Source: CAJQQY01 sp045106765 (lineage in GTDB: Bacteria; Bacteroidota; Bacteroidia; Chitinophagales; Saprospiraceae). From it: a stretch of 64,000 nt of DNA. The position numbers were made by a program, and so were the translations under genes. This document shows positions 35,472-43,144 of this stretch, one piece after another (the stretch's first letter is position 1; each line of letters opens with the position of its first letter). Location: NCBI GenBank assembly GCA_045106765.1, contig JBGCFD010000154.1:27088-91087 (forward strand), written 5' to 3'. The notes beneath the pieces were generated by a model that made no database searches, had not been told where the DNA came from, and worked only from the letters and a program-made list of their open reading frames with translations.

Positions 35472-35981
35472 ATGAAAAAAATTATCATTCGTTACGGCAT
35501 TTATTCATCACTTACATTAATTGTTCTTTTTGGCTTAACTTTTTTATTAGGAAAAAATCTGGATTTTGGTGCTTCGGAGAAGTTAGGTTATGCTTCCATT
35601 TTAATCGGGATGATCTTTGTCTACTTAGGAATTCGAGAATATCGAGAAAAAATAGGAGGTGGAAAAATTTCATTTTGGAAAGCAGTAAAAGTAGGACTTT
35701 TGATAGTGTCTATTCCTTCAATAGTTTTTGGATTAATTGATGTAATATATGTGACTTTTATTGATCCTGATTTTATAGAAAACTTTTATAATCATAGTCT
35801 TGCTGAAATGAAAACTAATTTGTCTGCTGCTGAATACGAAATCAAAGCGGCGGAGATAGAGTCTCAAAAAGCTTTATTTTCAAATATATTTTTTCAATTT
35901 GTAATTATGGGATTGACAGTATTTTTGATTGGAATAGTTGCTTCGTTTGTTTCGTCCTTTATTCTAAAAACGGAGGATTAA
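35472..35981 (+). CDS. DUF4199 family membrane protein
   Basis: 169 residues with four membrane helices: about 5-27, 38-53, 75-98 and 139-164. The typical DUF4199 features are FWKAVKVGLLIVSIPSIVFGLIDVIYVTFIDPDF after helix 2 and the soluble helix MKTNLSAAEYEIKAAEIESQKALFSN before the last helix. It is located in the inner membrane; its function is unknown. It follows the membrane LuxR gene by 177 bases on the same strand, which suggests a shared signalling role, though the gap may contain a separate promoter. Confidence 0.85.
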   Translation: MKKIIIRYGIYSSLTLIVLFGLTFLLGKNLDFGASEKLGYASILIGMIFVYLGIREYREKIGGGKISFWKAVKVGLLIVSIPSIVFGLIDVIYVTFIDPDFIENFYNHSLAEMKTNLSAAEYEIKAAEIESQKALFSNIFFQFVIMGLTVFLIGIVASFVSSFILKTED

Positions 35982-35987
35982 TGTGGT

Positions 35988-36065
35988 TAATCAGGTAATT
36001 AGAAAATCAGACTAGAAGTGAAATCATATTTTAAAAATCCGTTCGTTCGCCTGATTAGCTGATTA
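35988..36065. repeat. Palindrome of the gattaggtaattag word family
   Basis: taatcaggtaattag (35988-36002) pairs with ctgattagctgatta (36051-36065) with two mismatches. The segment aggtaattagaaaatcag (35993-36010) is repeated exactly at 41316-41333. It lies between convergent DUF4199 and YraN genes. Confidence 0.65.
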
Positions 36066-36437
36066 CTCATTAGGAAAAAACGCATCCTCAAAATGCTTAA
36101 TCGTAAAACTCTGCTCATTTTTATAAATAATCGAAATAATATCAAAACGAATTTCCCAATCATGTTTAATTTTTCGCATATAAGCTGCTCCAGCGGAAGC
36201 GAGTAAATCCTCTTTCTTTTGGTCGACTGCAATTTCAGGTTCTCCATAGTGATTATTATTTCGAGTTTTCACCTCTACAAAAACTAAAATAGCTCCATCC
36301 TTGGCAATAATATCTACTTCCGCTCGACGATGTCGCCAATTGGTTTCTAAAATTTGATACTCTTTTTTCTTTAAAAAGGAAACAGCGAGTTGTTCTCCAC
36401 GTTTCCCAAGTATGTTATTCCAGGCCATAAAATCCAT
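36063..36437 (-). CDS. YraN family (UPF0102) nuclease-fold protein
   Basis: 124 residues. The opening LGKRGEQLAVSFLKKKEYQILETNWRHRRAEVDIIAKDG and FVEVKTRNNNHYG carry the PD-(D/E)xK-type residues: E near 35, D in EVDII, and E-x-K in VEVKT. The helix KKEDLLASAGAAYM follows. The family resembles Holliday junction resolvases, but its physiological role is unresolved. The annotated start includes three residues before MAW; either ATG is possible. The minus-strand gene is convergent with DUF4199 and divergent from pgi. Confidence 0.93.
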   Translation of the reverse strand: MDFMAWNNILGKRGEQLAVSFLKKKEYQILETNWRHRRAEVDIIAKDGAILVFVEVKTRNNNHYGEPEIAVDQKKEDLLASAGAAYMRKIKHDWEIRFDIISIIYKNEQSFTIKHFEDAFFPNE

Positions 36438-36675
36438 GTCCCCAAAAGGAGAATGATTGGGTTAAATATTGGGAAGTTTTTGAAATATTCTTTTGAAAGA
36501 ATATTAATAATATTACTTCCTGTCTCAAGTCGAATATCGGAAAATATCTTTATTTTCGCGGCAAATAGAGAATATTTATTCAAATTTTTGAATTTGAGAT
36601 CTCTCTTTTACCTATTTAAAAAATCACTACGAAAAGGTTAATTGTTCGCAGTTAATCATTAATAATTAAAAAACG

Positions 36676-38328
36676 ATGTTGAAAAAAATAAACCCAACTC
36701 AGACCGATGCGTGGAAAAAATTAAAAAAACACCATCAAGAAATGAAACGTGTACAAATGAAAGATTTGTTTGCGAACGATGTACGTCGATTTCAAAAATT
36801 CTCTTTGACCTTTGAAGAGACGTTGGTGGATTTTTCCAAGAATAGAATTACTAAAGAAACCGTAAAACTATTGTTACAATTAGCTAAAGAGACTAATCTT
36901 AAAGCTGAAATCAAAGCAATGTTTGCTGGTGAAAAAATAAATGCAACAGAAGGTCGAGCAGTTTTGCACACCGCATTGAGGAACCGTTCGAAAAAATCGA
37001 TCAAGGTAAATGGCAAAAATGTAATGCCTCAAGTAAATACCGTTTTGGAGCAAATGAAAGGTTTTTCCAATAAAGTTATTGCTGGAAAATGGAGAGGCTA
37101 TACTCGAAAACGAATTACGGATATCGTAAATATTGGAATCGGAGGAAGTGATTTAGGGCCGGTGATGGTGACAGAAGCCTTGAAGCCATATTGGAAAAAA
37201 GGGATGAATGTTCATTTTGTTTCGAATGTAGATGGAACTCATATTGCAGAGACTTTGAAAAAGTTATCTCCAGAAACAACGCTTTTTATTATTGCTTCTA
37301 AAACTTTTACGACTCAAGAGACGATGACTAATGCTCGCTCTGCAAGAGACTGGTTTTTGAAAAAAGCTAAAAAGAATGACTTTGTAAAAAAACATTTTGT
37401 AGCGGTATCGACGAATAAACAAGGCGTGGAAGATTTCGGAATTGCAGGTGAAAATATGTTTGGATTTTGGGATTGGGTAGGTGGCCGGTATTCGTTGACT
37501 TCGGCGATTGGATTGTCGATTGCATGTACGATTGGTTTTGAAAAATTCGAAGAATTATTGGATGGTTTCCATGCGATGGATCAGCATTTTGAGAAAACTT
37601 CTTTTGAAAAAAACGTTCCTGTTTTGTTAGCGTTGATTGGTATTTGGTACAATAATTTTTTTGGTGCAGAGACAGAAGCGATTTTACCTTACGATCAATA
37701 TATGCATCGATTTGCTGCATATTTCCAACAAGGAAATATGGAGAGTAATGGTAAGTTGGTAGATCGAAATGGAAAGAAAGTTAACTATCAAACCGGCCCA
37801 GTCGTTTGGGGAGAACCTGGAACGAATGGTCAACATGCTTTTTATCAATTGATTCATCAAGGAACCAAATTAATTCCTTGTGATTTTATTGCGCCGGCTA
37901 ATTCACACAACCAAATAGGTGATCATCACGTAAAATTATTATCCAATTTTTTCGCTCAAACGGAAGCGTTGATGAATGGAAAAACGAAAGGAGAGGCTAC
38001 CGAAGATTTAAAAGCAGCCGGAAAATCAAAAGAGGAAATTGCACAACTTTTGCCTTTCAAAATTTTTGAAGGTAATCGTCCAACCAATTCTTTTTTAATA
38101 AAAAAAATAACACCACGAGCGCTCGGAAGTTTGGTTGCGATGTATGAACATAAAATATTTGTGCAAGGAATTATTTGGAATATTTACAGTTTTGATCAAT
38201 GGGGTGTGGAACTTGGAAAGCAACTGGCAAAGAAAATATTACCAGAATTAGAAGATGAAAGAGTAGTGAAATCTCATGACTCTTCTACGAATGGTTTGAT
38301 TAATAATTATAAGAAAATGCGAAGTTGA
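36676..38328 (+). CDS. pgi: Glucose-6-phosphate isomerase
   Basis: 550 residues, normal for the long bacterial/eukaryotic type. Visible signatures are IGIGGSDLGPVMVTEAL, SKTFTTQETMTNA, FWDWVGGRYSLTSAIGLS (the PGI signature) and GEPGTNGQHAFYQLIHQGTKLIPCDF, the last containing catalytic residues. It interconverts glucose-6-phosphate and fructose-6-phosphate, linking glycolysis to nucleotide-sugar supply. It is followed after 81 bases by manA, so fructose-6-phosphate can feed mannose activation for polysaccharides. Confidence 0.98.
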   Translation: MLKKINPTQTDAWKKLKKHHQEMKRVQMKDLFANDVRRFQKFSLTFEETLVDFSKNRITKETVKLLLQLAKETNLKAEIKAMFAGEKINATEGRAVLHTALRNRSKKSIKVNGKNVMPQVNTVLEQMKGFSNKVIAGKWRGYTRKRITDIVNIGIGGSDLGPVMVTEALKPYWKKGMNVHFVSNVDGTHIAETLKKLSPETTLFIIASKTFTTQETMTNARSARDWFLKKAKKNDFVKKHFVAVSTNKQGVEDFGIAGENMFGFWDWVGGRYSLTSAIGLSIACTIGFEKFEELLDGFHAMDQHFEKTSFEKNVPVLLALIGIWYNNFFGAETEAILPYDQYMHRFAAYFQQGNMESNGKLVDRNGKKVNYQTGPVVWGEPGTNGQHAFYQLIHQGTKLIPCDFIAPANSHNQIGDHHVKLLSNFFAQTEALMNGKTKGEATEDLKAAGKSKEEIAQLLPFKIFEGNRPTNSFLIKKITPRALGSLVAMYEHKIFVQGIIWNIYSFDQWGVELGKQLAKKILPELEDERVVKSHDSSTNGLINNYKKMRS

Positions 38329-38345
38329 AATAGTGATGAATCAAG

Positions 38346-38396
38346 AGTGATAGGTGATGAGTTTTGACGAATAAGACTCACGATTTTTTTATCACT
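38346..38396. repeat. Small palindrome between pgi and manA
   Basis: agtgata (38346-38352) pairs with tatcact (38390-38396), with a less regular inner match gatgag/ctcacg. A T7 run lies inside the right arm. It is weak as a terminator; the two genes may still be co-transcribed. Confidence 0.4.
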
Positions 38397-38409
38397 AAAA
38401 TAAATTTTT

Positions 38410-39639
38410 ATGAAAAAAGTTTTTCCAATAAAAGGAGCGATTCAAAATTATGCTTGGGGAGGAAAAGAATTTATTCCTAAGTTAATGCGTTTGCAAAGTG
38501 CTGATAATCAGTCATTTGCGGAGGTTTGGTTAGGTGCACATCAGCGTGGGCCAGCACAGTTGGATATGGATGGAAAAGAAATGTCATTAAAAGAATTTTT
38601 AGAAAAAAATCCTAAAGCACTTGGTGAAAAAGTAATTAATAAATTTGGAAAAAGACTACCTTATTTGTTCAAAGTTTTGGATGTACAGAAGATGCTTTCT
38701 ATTCAAACTCATCCAACAAAAGAGGCTGCCGAAATTGGTTTTGTTAGAGAAGAAAAAGCAGGCATTTCGATCACGGCATTTGATCGAAATTATAAAGACG
38801 ATAACCACAAGCCGGAGGTGATGGTTGCGATGACCGAATTTTGGTTATTGCACGGATTCAAATCTATGGAGGCGATTGAGGAAGTTTTAAAGTCAGTTCC
38901 CGAGTTTAAAATGTTGCTGGAATACTTCCAACGGATTTTGCAAAAAGAAGTGGATAATAAACTTTTTCATTTTTATAAGAACCTGATGGAAATGTCACAA
39001 ACGATGGTGGATGAAATTTTACAACCACTTGCGGAGCGATTGAGTTTAGATTTTGTAATAAAAAAAATATCAAAGAAAAACCCTGATTATTGGGCAGCCT
39101 TGGCATTTCGAGATAATATGTTGGAAGGAGGCCATTTTGACCGAGGAGTTTTTTCTATTTATATTTTTAACTTAGTTTGTTTACAAAAAGGAGAAGGAAT
39201 TTTTCAAGATGCAGGGATTCCTCATGCCTATCTCGAAGGAGTGAATATGGAATTGATGGCTAACTCTGATAATGTTTTTCGAGGTGGTTTGACAGTCAAA
39301 CATGTAGATGTAAATGAATTGTTAGAACATATGATTTTTGAAGCGGTGATTCCAAAAATTTTGACTGGAACTGAAATTGATCAAGGGGTAAAAGTATACC
39401 AAACACCTGCACCTGATTTTGAATTGACGCGAGTTTTTCTGAATGATTTTGAAACTTATACTTCTAAAAAGACAATGACTCCTGAGACTTTAATTGTAAT
39501 GCAAGGCGAAGTAATAGTGCAGAGTGGAGATGATGAATTTCGATTGGAAAGGGGAGGAGCATTTTTTGTGGTGAGCGGGGCGGAGTATACATTGATGAGT
39601 GATGGAACGAGTGAAATTTTCAAGGCTGCTGTGCCATGA
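38410..39639 (+). CDS. manA: Mannose-6-phosphate isomerase, class I
   Basis: 409 residues. It starts FPIKGAIQNYAWGGKEFIPKLM and has the zinc-site motifs IQTHPTKEAAE and DDNHKPEVMVAMTEF, then the class I signature GIPHAYLEGVNMELMANSDNVFRGGLTVKHVD. The C-terminal jelly-roll part ends the protein. The enzyme converts fructose-6-phosphate to mannose-6-phosphate, the first step to GDP-mannose and GDP-fucose. It lies directly behind pgi on the same strand. Confidence 0.96.
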   Translation: MKKVFPIKGAIQNYAWGGKEFIPKLMRLQSADNQSFAEVWLGAHQRGPAQLDMDGKEMSLKEFLEKNPKALGEKVINKFGKRLPYLFKVLDVQKMLSIQTHPTKEAAEIGFVREEKAGISITAFDRNYKDDNHKPEVMVAMTEFWLLHGFKSMEAIEEVLKSVPEFKMLLEYFQRILQKEVDNKLFHFYKNLMEMSQTMVDEILQPLAERLSLDFVIKKISKKNPDYWAALAFRDNMLEGGHFDRGVFSIYIFNLVCLQKGEGIFQDAGIPHAYLEGVNMELMANSDNVFRGGLTVKHVDVNELLEHMIFEAVIPKILTGTEIDQGVKVYQTPAPDFELTRVFLNDFETYTSKKTMTPETLIVMQGEVIVQSGDDEFRLERGGAFFVVSGAEYTLMSDGTSEIFKAAVP

Positions 39640-39727
39640 TTTTTTCAATGTCCAAGATCCATCAAGGAATGTTGGATATTCAATTCTTTTCCTAGTTCAG
39701 TATTAAAATTTTTCTTAATTTTACCGA

Positions 39728-40675
39728 ATGGCTTATCAAACGAATTCTGGAAATTTTTTCGATTATTTAACACAAATGTTAATCGAAAATAAAGTGAGCG
39801 AAACGATTAAAATCCTTTCGGATGCTTCGTCGTCTGATCCTACTTTGAATGGAGATTTGAAATTTTTGAAACTTCGTGCGAACAAAAAATTAATGGTTCC
39901 CGCAGGTAGTGTTGGAGGACCTCCAAAAACACAGATCCAAGACGTTATTAAGTTAATCAAAGAATTAAAAAGTGCCCACTATCGTCGAGATGTAAAAGTG
40001 AATACGTTGACAGAACCTTCTAGAAAGGCGATGAAGCAAATACGAAAAAATAATCCTTCTGAAAATACTTCTTCCAAAAAGAAACGATCTGCATGGCCTT
40101 GGATTTTACTCTTCTTACTGTTGGGTGGAGGTGCTGCTGGTTATTATTTTAAAGATCAAATTTTACAAAATGATTTGGTGAAAAAATATATTCCAGAAGG
40201 ATTTTTATCAAGTAATGATACTTCAGAAATAAATAAAGCCAGCGCTGCACCTGAAAAGAAAAACCCAAAAACAAAGAAGGAAACGACTCCTTCATCTACC
40301 TCGTCATCGTCTTTGTTACCGTCTGCTTCATCTTTGACACCGCCACCTTCTAATAAAAAAGAAACTAAACCTTCTTCTTCGGAAATAGGAAAATATTTTA
40401 TTCAAATTGCTAGTTACTCTGATCTCGATCAAGCAAAAAGCAAACGCAAACGAGTGGAAATGAGTTTTGATCGAGCGATCGTTTTGCAAAAAGATTTAGG
40501 TGGGAAACCAAATTATAAAATTGTTATTCCCGGCTTTAAGACAAGAGAAAATGCCGAAGATTTTCAAGATGATCGAAAAGTTGATAAGTTATATCTTGGT
40601 GCTTTTATCCAACCTTTTAAAAGCGGTTGCAGTAATTTGTCTGAACTGGAAGATAATGTTTATGTCTGTAAATAA
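39728..40675 (+). CDS. Single-pass SPOR-domain protein
   Basis: 315 residues. Residues 1-85 form a helical cytoplasmic domain; its pattern (LIENKVSETIKILSD, then LKFLKLRANKKL and TQIQDVIKLIKELK) faintly resembles effector-associated domain 11. One membrane helix lies at about 122-140 (WPWILLFLLLGGGAAGYY). A Ser/Pro/Lys-rich linker (about 165-225) leads to a C-terminal SPOR domain (FIQIASYSDLDQAKSKRKRVEM...KIVIPGFKTRENAEDF), which binds denuded peptidoglycan. It is probably an inner-membrane protein reaching the cell wall at division sites. It follows manA by 88 bases. The N-terminal resemblance is unproven. Confidence 0.78.
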   Translation: MAYQTNSGNFFDYLTQMLIENKVSETIKILSDASSSDPTLNGDLKFLKLRANKKLMVPAGSVGGPPKTQIQDVIKLIKELKSAHYRRDVKVNTLTEPSRKAMKQIRKNNPSENTSSKKKRSAWPWILLFLLLGGGAAGYYFKDQILQNDLVKKYIPEGFLSSNDTSEINKASAAPEKKNPKTKKETTPSSTSSSSLLPSASSLTPPPSNKKETKPSSSEIGKYFIQIASYSDLDQAKSKRKRVEMSFDRAIVLQKDLGGKPNYKIVIPGFKTRENAEDFQDDRKVDKLYLGAFIQPFKSGCSNLSELEDNVYVCK

Positions 40676-40764
40676 ATGTTTGATTGGTTGATTTGGGGAT
40701 TGGGAAATAAGACGATTTCGAATTTTTCAATTATAAATTTTACCCATCAAAATCAATCAATAAA

Positions 40765-41298
40765 ATGAATATCGAACAACTAAAATTCCCCATAGGTAAA
40801 TTTAAAACACCTCAATCTTATTCTCCTCAAGATATTTCTAAATGGATTTCCATCATTGAAAATGCTCCCGTACAAATCGAAGCAGCTGTCAAAGGATTGA
40901 CGGAAGAACAATTAAATACTCCATATCGACCAGAAGGTTGGACGGTTCGTCAAGTCGTACATCATTTGCCTGACAGTCACATGAATAGTTATATTCGATT
41001 CAAATGGACTTTGACAGAAAACTCGCCAATTATCAAAGCTTATGATGAGAGATCATGGGGAGAATTGGAAGATGGAAAAAATGCACCTATCCAATTGAGT
41101 ATTCAATTATTAAAAAGTTTGCATGCACGTTGGGTCGTGATGTTGAAAAATTTAAGTGAAGCAGATTTGGGGAAATGCTTCACTCATCCTGAATCTGGAC
41201 AATTAATTTCCCTCAATGAAATGGTCGCATTGTATGCATGGCACAGTCAGCATCATTTAGCGCATATCACTTCTTTGAAAGAAAGAATGGATTGGTGA
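40765..41298 (+). CDS. YfiT/DinB family bacillithiol transferase-like protein
   Basis: 177 residues. The DinB four-helix bundle has the metal histidines in VRQVVHHLPDSHMNSYIRFK and YAWHSQHHLAHITSLK. The opening LKFPIGKFKTPQSYSP and RPEGWTVRQVVHHL are diagnostic of the YfiT subgroup. Relatives bind nickel or zinc and some transfer bacillithiol to electrophiles. Bacteroidota often use bacillithiol, so a detoxification role is plausible. It is cytoplasmic. Nothing in the neighbourhood defines a substrate. Confidence 0.93.
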   Translation: MNIEQLKFPIGKFKTPQSYSPQDISKWISIIENAPVQIEAAVKGLTEEQLNTPYRPEGWTVRQVVHHLPDSHMNSYIRFKWTLTENSPIIKAYDERSWGELEDGKNAPIQLSIQLLKSLHARWVVMLKNLSEADLGKCFTHPESGQLISLNEMVALYAWHSQHHLAHITSLKERMDW

Positions 41299-41313
41299 TT
41301 AGGGAATGGGTTG

Positions 41314-41383
41314 ATTAGGTAATTAGAAAATCAGGTGAGATATGAATTCAAATAATATTGCCCCAATTAACTAATTACCTAAT
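41314..41383. repeat. Palindrome of the gattaggtaattag word family
   Basis: attaggtaattag (41314-41326) pairs perfectly with ctaattacctaat (41371-41383). It shares the exact 18-mer aggtaattagaaaatcag (41316-41333) with the palindrome at 35988. It separates two convergent genes. Confidence 0.7.
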
Positions 41384-41399
41384 AAATAGATCAACAAAA

Positions 41400-42062
41400 T
41401 TACACTTTCCCTCTTCGCTGTCTTCTCAATTTTCTTCTCTCTAAATCTCCTACTGCTTTAAAAAGTTCATCATTTATTTTTTGGATAGGTTTGGTTAAAG
41501 TTCCCTCTCCTTTGTAGTAATAATTGACAGTATAGGGAAAAGGACGAAGTGGTTGCAAACCTTCATGAGTCCTAATGACAAATGCTTTTTTACCACCAAT
41601 GCCAGCGACTTTTTCTGGTTGTCCATTTTTTTCTACTATTAATTCTTCTTGGTGAACAAACCCAAATTCTGCATAAAATTTTTGTTTTTTGGAAAAGGAT
41701 AAAGATGAAACATTATTCAATTTTGCATCAAAAAGGTTGCCGTCAAAATTTCCATTTTTCACCTCTACACTTTTATCAGAATAATAATAATAGACAGGAC
41801 AAAAAGTGAAATTCTTATCAAAAGATTTTAAAATGTCAGAGTGAAATTGTGCCATCTTTGCACTTTCTTTTTTGGCTAAATCACTTCGTCCCATTTTTTT
41901 AAGCTTGGCAATTTTAGCTTCATTGGTCGGAAGTCGAATGAGCATAACACCCGATTGCATATTATTTAATTGATCGGTGACGGTGTCTTTTCGGAGGTTG
42001 GCACTTTTACAATTTGAAAAGGTAGTTAGGATAAAAATGGCTAGGATGATTCTGAATGTCAT
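41400..42062 (-). CDS. Hypothetical lipoprotein
   Basis: 220 residues. A lipoprotein signal (ILAIFILTTFSNCKS, cysteine near 18) is followed by a body with no recognised family. Noticeable features are a Lys/Ala-rich helix (NEAKIAKLKKMGRSDLAKKESAKMAQFHSDIL), aromatic strands (FTFCPVYYYYSDKS, PFPYTVNYYYKGEG) and a very basic C-terminus (ERRKLRRQRRGKV). It probably sits at the outer membrane facing the periplasm. Convergent with the YfiT gene. I cannot assign a function. Confidence 0.75.
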   Translation of the reverse strand: MTFRIILAIFILTTFSNCKSANLRKDTVTDQLNNMQSGVMLIRLPTNEAKIAKLKKMGRSDLAKKESAKMAQFHSDILKSFDKNFTFCPVYYYYSDKSVEVKNGNFDGNLFDAKLNNVSSLSFSKKQKFYAEFGFVHQEELIVEKNGQPEKVAGIGGKKAFVIRTHEGLQPLRPFPYTVNYYYKGEGTLTKPIQKINDELFKAVGDLERRKLRRQRRGKV

Positions 42063-42366
42063 AGTTGAGTTTTTTTAACGTGCTTTAATATTGTACTGTA
42101 AAAATGAAACATTAAATACGAAAGTTAGAACCATTAAAGTAGGAAAAGTCAGTTTTTTGAATTTAACCTAATCGAATAGAAGAGATGTTAGTCTTTCAGA
42201 GCGATAACACTTAACTAAACGATCAAGTAAATTCATCCTCTTTTCTCAAGCATTCGTCCGTAAAAACTTTACATTATAAGTCACAAACACTAATTTGCAA
42301 ACGTTTTTCGTTCCGAAGTGAGGTTTTAACCACATTTACCAAGAATTATTTTCAATAAATTTTTTT
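42063..42366. other. 304-base divergent intergenic region between two lipoprotein genes
   Basis: No gene is visible. TTTA (near 42269) followed by taatttg (42291-42297) is a possible weak promoter for the plus-strand gene at 42367. The string ggaaaagtcagttttt (about 42142-42157) is nearly repeated at 53744-53758 in front of another divergent pair. No hairpin stands out. Confidence 0.4.
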
Positions 42367-43044
42367 ATGAAAAAACTTTTTCAAACTACTCTCCTTTTTG
42401 CGATACTAATTTCATTCACCAGTTGTTTTGATGTAACAGAAGAAGTAAAAATGAATGCAGATGGTTCGGGCGAATTACGATTAAATATTGATTTGAGTCA
42501 AAGTAAAGGAAACCTCGCAGGTTACATGGCGGCTGGCGAAATTAATGGCGTAGAAATTCCTTCGGAAGCTGAAATAAAATCTGAGATCAAAAAACTCAAA
42601 AAAGCGTTATCCAAAATAAAAGGCATTTCAAAAGTGAAAGCCAAAAGCGATTTTGGTGAGTTCGTATTTGAAGTAACAGCAAATTTTAAAAATATGAAAG
42701 CATTGAACAAAGCGATTAATGCTTCGGTTAAAACCTTTAACCAAACACCTTTTCCACTCCCTCGATTTAAGCATTTTTCATTTAAAGAAAATAAATTTTC
42801 TCGACTTTTTAATTATACCGATGAGCGATTTACTCAAGAGGAATTTGATGGAATGATGAGTGTCGTACGATATTTGATGGAATCAGCTAAGGTGGTAAGT
42901 ATTTATCGTTTTGAAGAAAACGTAAAAAATATTTCGAACTCAAAAGCTAAAATTTCCCCTTCCAAAAAAGCAGTCATGCTCGAAGGAAATATTTCAGAAT
43001 TTGCAACAGGAAAAAAGACTTTAGAAAACCATATTTCATTTTAG
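42367..43044 (+). CDS. Lipoprotein with LppM-like N-terminal strand region
   Basis: 225 residues. The lipobox is LISFTSCFD (cysteine near 20). The sequence VTEEVKMNADGSGELRLNIDLSQS resembles LppM-type domains, where a D/N-G-S-G turn links two strands. A Lys-rich helical middle (EIKSEIKKLKKALSKIKGISKVKAKSD) follows. It is probably anchored in the outer or inner membrane facing the periplasm. It is followed after 100 bases by a DUF4836 gene on the same strand, and such pairs are likely co-expressed. Function unknown. Confidence 0.75.
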   Translation: MKKLFQTTLLFAILISFTSCFDVTEEVKMNADGSGELRLNIDLSQSKGNLAGYMAAGEINGVEIPSEAEIKSEIKKLKKALSKIKGISKVKAKSDFGEFVFEVTANFKNMKALNKAINASVKTFNQTPFPLPRFKHFSFKENKFSRLFNYTDERFTQEEFDGMMSVVRYLMESAKVVSIYRFEENVKNISNSKAKISPSKKAVMLEGNISEFATGKKTLENHISF

Positions 43045-43144
43045 AGATAAATCAATTTTTGAAAAATAAATAAAAACACCCTCAACCATGAAAGCAACAA
43101 TTAGTAATTATTTTTTTTACCATAAACTATTAAAAACCAATTCG

